Shown: in pieces, positions 59,901 through 64,000 of the stretch
How the letters are laid out: each line of letters opens with the position of its first letter
How positions within the stretch are numbered: the stretch's first letter is position 1
Source: Furcasterigmium furcatum
Taxonomy: Eukaryota > Ascomycota > Sordariomycetes > Glomerellales > Plectosphaerellaceae
Assembly: GCA_001599815.1 (NCBI GenBank)
Contig: BCIA01000008.1
Location: 62,001 to 126,000 of the forward strand
Reading direction: 5' to 3'
Length of the DNA stretch: 64,000 bases
The notes under the pieces: generated by a model
Seen by the model: only the letters and a program-made list of their open reading frames with translations
Database searches by the model: none
Told to the model about the DNA's origin: nothing
Made by a program: the position numbers and the translations under genes

Positions 59901-61134
59901 AATCTGCACGACGGAATCCTGGAGCTTCGGCAGAGAAGTCGCCGACAGAAGCTCGTCCAGAGGGAAATCTCGCATGAGCTGGTTGAACTTCTGCACCCTT
60001 TCGACCGCATCCTTCAGACCGGTGTCCGCGACGAAACTGACGGTGGCCTGGAACCGCTTCGCATTCTTGAGGATGTCCAGGGTCAGCGTGACCCCGTCAC
60101 TGCGGAGCTGCGCGTCGATGCCCTCCAGTGCCGATTCCATGGACAGCCAGAAGTTGATCTCCTGGCTGGCGGTGAACTTGAAGTCTTCCGTCGAGTTGCC
60201 TGCGGGATCCCGGGTCATCTTGGTGATGACCTGGATCGCCTTGATCCAGCTGTTGACGTTGTTCTGCAGGTTGTTCAAGAATGTGCTGTCGGAGAGCGTG
60301 GGGTGCGGAATGAGCTCGAGGCTCGGCTTGTCGCGGCGCTCCTCGGCCATGTCGAGCGCATGCTGAACGGTTTGGTGGAACACGAGGTTGACCTCGGGGA
60401 TCTCGACGTTCTGCTGGAGGTGGAGCAAGCTCAGCTCCAGGTCATTCCACCTCTTCTTGGTCACCGGAATGCCCGTCTTGGAGTCGACATCCGCCCTGCC
60501 TCGGGCACCGTTGGTCACCTGTTGGCTCTTGGTGTTCGCATCGAAGTAGGGCGCCAGCGCGTTGTGCACGTAGGAGTGCAGGATTTCAAAGGCAGAAGTA
60601 GAAGGGCCCTGTTCGCCAACGATGGCATTAAGGGTAGCCGGGCCGGGAAGATTAGTAAGAGTTATTTGCGAAGTCAAGGGGATGCTGGGGTCGATGGGCT
60701 GGGGCCGTTTCATGAGGATGAGGTTCGAGATGGTCGTGAGTGCGGAGGAGATCTCGGGGGTCAACGAGTACGTGTATGACGGAGGCTCTGCAAGGGTCAA
60801 GGTCAGTCCAGCGACTCCGAGTGGCTCTTCTGCGTCTTGCAAACATACTGGACTCTTCCTCCCCGGCCTGGGCTGTGGAGGACGGCAGGACATCTTTCTG
60901 GATGTACAACGTCGTCTGGGTGTCGGTTGCGAAGCGGGTGCATCGCTGGATGGTGTCCGCGTGCCTGCTGCTGTGCAGGAGACTGCCGGGAGCTTCCAGG
61001 TCTTCCTTGGTGGCTCCCAGGACGACCTCGCAGACGGAGGCAAGGTGTTCTACCACCTGCGCCGGGTCGACGGAGGGGAACGGGGCGACGGCGACGCCAT
61101 TAGCGCCGGGCTCCGAAGGTGAAGCCACCTCCAT
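47963..61134 (-). CDS. nudA: Cytoplasmic dynein 1 heavy chain
   Basis: Exons 61134-60849, 60787-48465 and 48415-47963; 4353 aa, close to the known length of filamentous-fungal dynein heavy chains. The N-terminal tail (about 1-1400) binds intermediate and light-intermediate chains. The motor has AAA1 Walker A GPAGTGKTES near residue 1943 followed by CDDTFDFQAMGRIF, AAA2 GNSGTGKSAAW near 2243, AAA3 GPPGSGKTMTL near 2609 and AAA4 GVSGSGKTTLSR near 2951. A coiled-coil stalk flanks the microtubule-binding domain (about 3320-3410, MGNPPSGVRLALDSVCALLG), then AAA5-6 and the C-terminal domain. It is the minus-end-directed microtubule motor needed for nuclear distribution, spindle and vesicle transport in hyphae. 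The middle exon is 12.3 kb without interruption. Introns are 61 and 49 bp. Equivalent to Neurospora ro-1 and Aspergillus nudA. Confidence 0.98.
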
Positions 61135-62321
61135 GGCGGTTCAGTCGTCGTGTGTATGTACGCGAGTTGAGGGGTGTTCGTGGGTATCTAGAGGGCCGTG
61201 GCTGTCATCGTCGAAAATCGAAAATGGGCAACAAAAGCAGTGCAGGAGAGGTCAGGGGTTGGTTCGGTCCAAGCAAGCCAGGGGCATTCGTGGCGGACAA
61301 AACAAACGCTGACGACGGGAGGGTATCGGTCTGGTTGATGTAGAGGTCGAGGTGCTGACTGTTGTTGTTCCTGGCGCCTCGCCGGAACTGTTCACTGCGT
61401 GTTGAGTGGTGTGTGGTTGAAAGGAGCAAACTGAAAGTCCAAGACCCAGCACTTTCCAGTTGTGAAGTTGCCTGTGTTGCACCCCCAAGTTTTACGCGAC
61501 ATGGCAGGACCCCTGTCGCGACGGCATGTGTCGATAGCCGTGTGGCCAGTGGGAAGCATGGACCGCGGCGATTGTGGGGCGTCTCTAATTGGCTTCCGCA
61601 GGGGATCGACCTCCACCTCGACACCTCACCACATGGAACATCCAGTGAAGGAAGTACCTAGACCGGGCTTATCACCTGCTGACAGTTACTATATGCTCTC
61701 TCAAGCCTGGTCATATACATCGCGTTCGGCTTGTCCACGGCTTTCGCATCTCGGAGACGCAGTTGAGGCAAGCTCACCACACCAGCCATGTAGCTCCAGA
61801 CGCGTACCTTCGTCAGATGACGTTAGCGGGTCATGAGCTCCTAGTCCTGGTGCCAATCTTAGGCCTTTGGGTACAATGGAGTCTGCCAGTCAAGATCAGA
61901 GGACGCAGCCAGGTACCGCCCCGACATCAACAAGCTCCCCTGACCCCTCCCCACCCCTGAACGCATCATCCCGGATTCCCCCTGACGAACCTCAAACACA
62001 CAGACAATGGGTCTCCGCGCTGCGATCATGGGTGCGGGAGTGAGTGACAGGATACAAGCTATATACATATATCCCTACCTACCGAAAGAAAGGAACCGTT
62101 CCGAGCCTTCTCGAGCGTCACAAAATGGCGAATACGGCGCCGAAATCCCGAAAGTCTACCATAAGTACCGAACCGAACTCTTCCCGAGCGACCCGTGAGC
62201 AATACCTCATGCTGGAGCGAAGCATGATAGCGAACCATCCGATCCCGATACCGTTTCCGTGCCCGACGCCCACCCAGCAGCAGGAGCAATGCAACCAAAA
62301 GACAGACGCCATCTAGTCGAC
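61135..62321. other. Intergenic, no gene seen
   Basis: About 1.2 kb containing the dynein promoter and 5' UTR next to 61135, and the 3' region of the Q-rich gene near 62321. An AT-rich TATACATATAT stretch occurs near 62058. No gene recognised. Confidence 0.6.
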
Positions 62322-63394
62322 CTAGCTGTTCGGTCCAACTCCTCCGGGGCCGCCGTTCTCGGGCCCCGACAGGCGTTCTCGCTGGACCATGACCCGCTGG
62401 TTGCAGATGTCGATGAAGGTCTCGAACTTCACAATCAGCTCGTCCTTCTCCTGGAGTTTCTTTTTCAGCTCGTCGATCTCCTTCTGTTTCGTCTCTTTGT
62501 ACTTGTCAAAGTCCTCCCTCGTCTTCGCAAGCTCTCGCCGGAGATCCGCACGAATGCGCTCTTCGGCTGTGGGATGCGGCTTGCTGTAGATGGCGGGCCG
62601 GTCTTCTGCCAAACCAGTGACAATCTTCGAAGGGTTCCTGTTAATGGCGGCGCGTGCGTTGTAAATGTCGCGAGCGAGCAATGGCACGTGAGGATTCTCG
62701 CCCTGGAGTATTTCCAGGGTCTCACTGACGCCTACCCCTGCTGCTCGTTAGTCAATAGTCATGTAATGTGTGATGGGTTGGAATCAAGGACATACCACTG
62801 TCTTTCAGAGCCTTGACGGCGGCCACCATCTTGCTGTCGAGTTTCCTCGCGGCAGGGTGGAGGAGAGGACTCTCGCTCGGTCCATGATTGTGCTGAAGAT
62901 GCTGGGGGTCAGGCCGGTACCGAATGGTCCACTGCGTCCGCTGCTCGATGGCGAAGAAGCCGAACTGACAGTCGCACTTCCGGGAAGACGTCTTCCGCTT
63001 GCGAGCCTCCGGGCTAACGCGGCTCGGGGGCTTGCCGGCCCGATCACACACAAACAGGACCTTCTTCAGGCCGGGCACCGTCTTCTTCGATCGCCCGATG
63101 ACGATGGCATACCCTACGGACGTGCAGTACGCAAGAACACTCTTGTGGACCGCTTCGAGGGTGGGATAGCTGCCGCCTTCTGGGGGAGCAGACATCATCT
63201 CTCCCATCGGCTGGCGGGGGACGAAAGGAGCGTCATTGAGGTACTTGCCGTCCAACGAATCCCGGTGCTCGTCAGTGCCGTCCACGTCCATGGTTTGGTC
63301 GTGGTCCTGCACGTTGCCATCCGCCGCCTGCTGCGGAGGCTGTGATACCTGCTGCTGTTGCGGCGTATGTTGCTGCTGCTGCTGCTGTTGTTGC

Positions 63395-63433
<39 letters not shown>

Positions 63434-63969
63434 ACTTGCTGCTGCTGAATTTGTGGGGGCACCTGCTGGACCTGCGGTATCTGCTGCGGCGGCGGGACGG
63501 GCGTTGGCTGCTGTTGTTGCGGCTGCGGCAAGGCCGGATGGGATTGACTGTGAGATTGGTGAGATACCAGGGGCTCGTTCTGCTGGTTCTGCTGTTGGAC
63601 CTGCTGCGATGCCATGCTCTGCTGCTGTCCGAGGCCCTGCTGCTGTCCAAGTCCTTGTTGTTGTCCGATGCTGTGCTGTCCCAGTCCCTGCTGCTGTCCC
63701 ATGTTCTGCGGCTGTCCCATACTCTGTTGAGGCCCCATGTTCTGCTGCTGCTGGCTCATGGCCTGCTGCTGCCCGAGACCCTGCTGTTGACCGAGGCCTT
63801 GCTGTTGACCGAGACCCTGCTGTTGGCCCAAGCCCTGCTGTTGTCCCAGTCCCTGCTGCTGCCCCAGGCCCTGTTGTTGTCCCAGTCCCTGCTGCTGCCC
63901 CATACTCGGCGGCTGCCCCATGTTCTGCGGCATGTACATCGTCGGCGGCGTCGGCTGGGACTGCTGCAT
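62322..63969 (-). CDS. Glutamine-rich protein with FAR1-type DNA-binding domain (may extend beyond window)
   Basis: Exons 63969-62796 and 62731-62322 (64-bp intron); 527 aa from the ATG at 63969. The frame stays open to the window edge (PRQRGPPSR just before it), so the true start may lie outside. The N-terminal half is tandem GQQQGL-type repeats and a run of about 21 Gln. The domain starting YPTLEAVHKSVLAYCTSVGY has Cys/His residues in LFVCDR, KCDCQF and HNHGPS, which match the FAR1/WRKY-GCM1 zinc fold. The C-terminus, after the splice, is a charged coiled coil (DFDKYKETKQKEIDELKKKL). It is probably a nuclear transcription factor whose Q-rich part mediates activation or assembly. Targets are unknown. 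Confidence 0.87.
63340..63960 (-). repeat. CAG-type microsatellite and glutamine-repeat coding minisatellite
   Basis: At 63370-63432 the coding strand has about 21 uninterrupted CAG/CAA codons. From about 63610 to 63900 the coding strand repeats units coding LGQQQG, with at least seven near-identical copies at 63775-63900. Both are in frame, so length changes would keep the protein readable. Confidence 0.9.
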
Positions 63970-64000
63970 CCGCGAAGGGGGCCCTCGCTGTCGAGGAATG

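Overview
The window looks like nuclear DNA of a filamentous ascomycete, most likely a Sordariomycete. The reasons are GC-rich coding sequence, many short spliceosomal introns (mostly 48-66 bp with CTRAC-like branch points), strong Kozak contexts, and gene families typical of Pezizomycotina (Zn2Cys6 regulator, Clr5-domain protein, DUF1774 protein, GH17 GPI glucanase, allantoate-permease-type MFS carriers). Species cannot be named from the sequence. Exon coordinates were worked out by hand from splice motifs, reading-frame continuity and family motifs; every intact gene model adds up to a whole number of codons.

Left part (1-14.3 kb), ordinary housekeeping content: the 3' end of a ZIP zinc transporter, a 4.2 kb stretch with no recognisable gene, an arrestin-like adaptor, a TM9SF (EMP70) endomembrane protein, a GPI-anchored GH17 beta-1,3-glucanase (minus) and a short-chain dehydrogenase (minus).

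Middle part (15.2-35.2 kb), accessory and decaying: a MYND gene whose coding sequence continues past three in-frame stops and a frameshift; a degraded MFS gene (minus); an imperfect repeat array; an intact MFS gene; a second MFS remnant made by an internal deletion; a small secreted cysteine-containing protein with a GC-AG intron; an eight-exon Zn2Cys6 regulator (minus); a divergently oriented AtuA/DUF4387-type gene broken by a stop codon and a 7-bp duplication; another intact MFS carrier; a type B carboxylesterase (minus); a type II membrane protein of unknown family (minus); a 48-bp tandem duplication; and a 3' fragment of a GMC flavoprotein. Regulator, AtuA-like enzyme, carrier and esterase side by side resemble a catabolic gene cluster for an ester or branched/terpenoid acid. 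The enzyme is now broken, so the cluster is probably no longer complete.

Right part (35.2-64 kb), conserved again and mostly on the minus strand: an ABCC (MRP-type) ABC transporter with a GC-AG intron, holo-ACP synthase, a DUF1774 membrane protein, a possible 102-aa hypothetical protein, a Clr5-domain nuclear protein (plus), cytoplasmic dynein heavy chain (about 4353 aa, one 12.3-kb exon) and a glutamine-rich protein with a FAR1-type DNA-binding domain, which may continue beyond the right edge. I found no rRNA, convincing tRNA, CRISPR array or intact transposon.
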